From contig JAHFEI010000123.1 of the NCBI GenBank assembly GCA_023248615.1, positions 1-6,522 on the forward strand: a stretch of DNA of 6,522 nt. Reading direction: 5' to 3'. This DNA comes from Nitrospinales bacterium (GTDB taxonomy: Bacteria > Nitrospinota_A > UBA7883 > JACRGQ01). A program made the translations under genes and the position numbers. This document shows, piece after piece, positions 5,719-6,522 of the stretch (position 1 is the first letter of the stretch; each line of letters begins with the position of its first letter). The notes beneath the pieces were generated by a model. The model searched no databases. It was not told the DNA's origin and saw only the letters and a program-made list of their open reading frames with translations.

Positions 5719-6522
5719 ATGCTAAATTTCAGTGTTCGAACAAAACTGCTGGGTGGTTTTGCCATCGTGGCATTGGTCGGTATGGTCACCGCCGTGATCG
5801 GCATAGGGGGCATTAAAAACGCCAAGGAAGCGGCGGAAGATATCGGCGAAACCCATGTTCCAGCCATATCATTGCTGGCGGGAGTGAGGGGGCAGATATG
5901 GCATACCGTGGTGATGCAACTTACCATTTCCAATCCATTTGCCCCTACAGACCTGCGGAAAGAGCAGTACAAGAAACTTGAAGAATCGTTTAACAAAATA
6001 GATGCGGACTGGAAGACTTACGGCGATATAAAAAAGGCTGAGGCGGCAGGTTCCAATGAGAAAAACGGGAAAGGGACTGCCGAGAGTGACGCCAGCAAAT
6101 CGTTCGTGGCGGGGTATGGCGAATATAAAAGCAAAGCCTTGGCGATGGTCGAAGTCTCAAAACAAAGGGATGCATTATTGGACGCCCATGTTGCACCCGG
6201 TGACGCAAGGGTGGTTGCCCTGGACGGAAAGTTGTGGGCTTCTTACATGGATATCCGCGCCGTCCGCGGAGACCTGATGGCGCATACTTACGCGTTAGTG
6301 GATATTAATGTCAAGGATGCGCACGAAACGGTGAGCCTTGCGGTGGCGGATGCGGCGCGACATTACCGCTTCATTACCGCCGCCGCGGTAATCGGTTTTA
6401 TATTCGCCATGATGGTGGGGTTTTTGCTTTCCCGCTCTATCGGCCGTTCGGTTACCGCCATGCTGGAGGCGATCCGGGAGGTCGCGGAAGGGGATTTTAC
6501 CAGCGAAGCGCGCATAACCAGC
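5719..6522 (+). CDS. Chemoreceptor-type membrane sensor (four-helix-bundle ligand domain + HAMP), C-terminus off the window
   Basis: 268 codons are open from ATG at 5719 to the right edge. A strong purine ribosome site (AGGAAAGGAA, 5701-5710) lies 9 nt upstream. The short cytoplasmic start MLNFSVRTKLL leads into membrane helix 1 (about 9-31). A mostly helical, charged periplasmic region follows (about 32-216), consistent with a four-helix-bundle MCP ligand domain. Membrane helix 2 is at about 218-237, and a HAMP domain begins (SRSIGRSVTAMLEAIREVAEGDF, about 238-260). The MLNFSVRTKLL-type opening and this order are typical of methyl-accepting chemotaxis proteins, which relay ligand or redox signals to CheA/CheW. 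The signalling tip lies beyond the window, so a histidine kinase or cyclase with the same N-terminus cannot be excluded. A Gly/Asn/Lys-rich stretch (110-126) probably forms a long periplasmic loop. The ligand is unknown. The long AT-rich leader marks it as a separate transcription unit. Confidence 0.85.
   Translation, partial: MLNFSVRTKLLGGFAIVALVGMVTAVIGIGGIKNAKEAAEDIGETHVPAISLLAGVRGQIWHTVVMQLTISNPFAPTDLRKEQYKKLEESFNKIDADWKTYGDIKKAEAAGSNEKNGKGTAESDASKSFVAGYGEYKSKALAMVEVSKQRDALLDAHVAPGDARVVALDGKLWASYMDIRAVRGDLMAHTYALVDINVKDAHETVSLAVADAARHYRFITAAAVIGFIFAMMVGFLLSRSIGRSVTAMLEAIREVAEGDFTSEARITS

Noticed and set aside
5511..5996. A 161-codon minus-strand reading frame
   Set aside because: More than half is antisense to the chemoreceptor gene and the rest translates an AT-rich leader; no recognisable domain.

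Overview
The window reads as chromosomal DNA of a Gram-negative, motile, probably microaerobic bacterium. GC content looks moderate to slightly high and isoleucine ATA codons are common. I infer a deltaproteobacterial or Nitrospinota-like background from the mix of bacteriohemerythrin, a chemoreceptor, an L-isoaspartyl methyltransferase and palindromic repeats ending in CTGGATTCCCGC-like sequence. This placement is tentative, because no taxonomic marker is present.

Layout. On the minus strand, transcribed right to left, are a stand-alone bacteriohemerythrin (2738-3142), a DAGK-type lipid kinase (1784-2686) and an LtaS-like five-helix membrane phosphoglycerol transferase/sulfatase-fold enzyme (1-1777, C-terminus cut by the window edge). 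The kinase and transferase genes are only 6 nt apart, so they are probably translationally coupled. A 234-nt divergent spacer with a nine-G tract (3294-3302) separates this set from the plus-strand pair pcm (3377-4054) and purM (4056-5102), which are 1 nt apart.

From 5103 to 5718 there is no convincing gene. This 616-nt stretch holds a cluster of degenerate palindromic repeat units (about 5138-5389), a longer stem-enclosed structure (5415-5476), and an AT-rich leader with a plausible sigma-70 promoter. The leader runs into a chemoreceptor-type sensor (5719-6522, cut by the right edge inside the HAMP domain).

How the genes may work together. LtaS/OpgB-type enzymes transfer glycerol phosphate from phosphatidylglycerol and release diacylglycerol. 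DAGK-family kinases return diacylglycerol to phosphatidic acid. Their coupling suggests a self-contained lipid recycling module for decorating a periplasmic or surface glycan. A hemerythrin at the head of this set is unusual and could tie it to oxygen or NO, but that is inference. pcm and purM are housekeeping genes. I see no CRISPR array, transposase, tRNA or rRNA, and no clear new defence-type system. The most original points are the hemerythrin/kinase/transferase cluster, a serine at the expected nucleophile position of the transferase, and the structured repeat/leader region upstream of the chemoreceptor.
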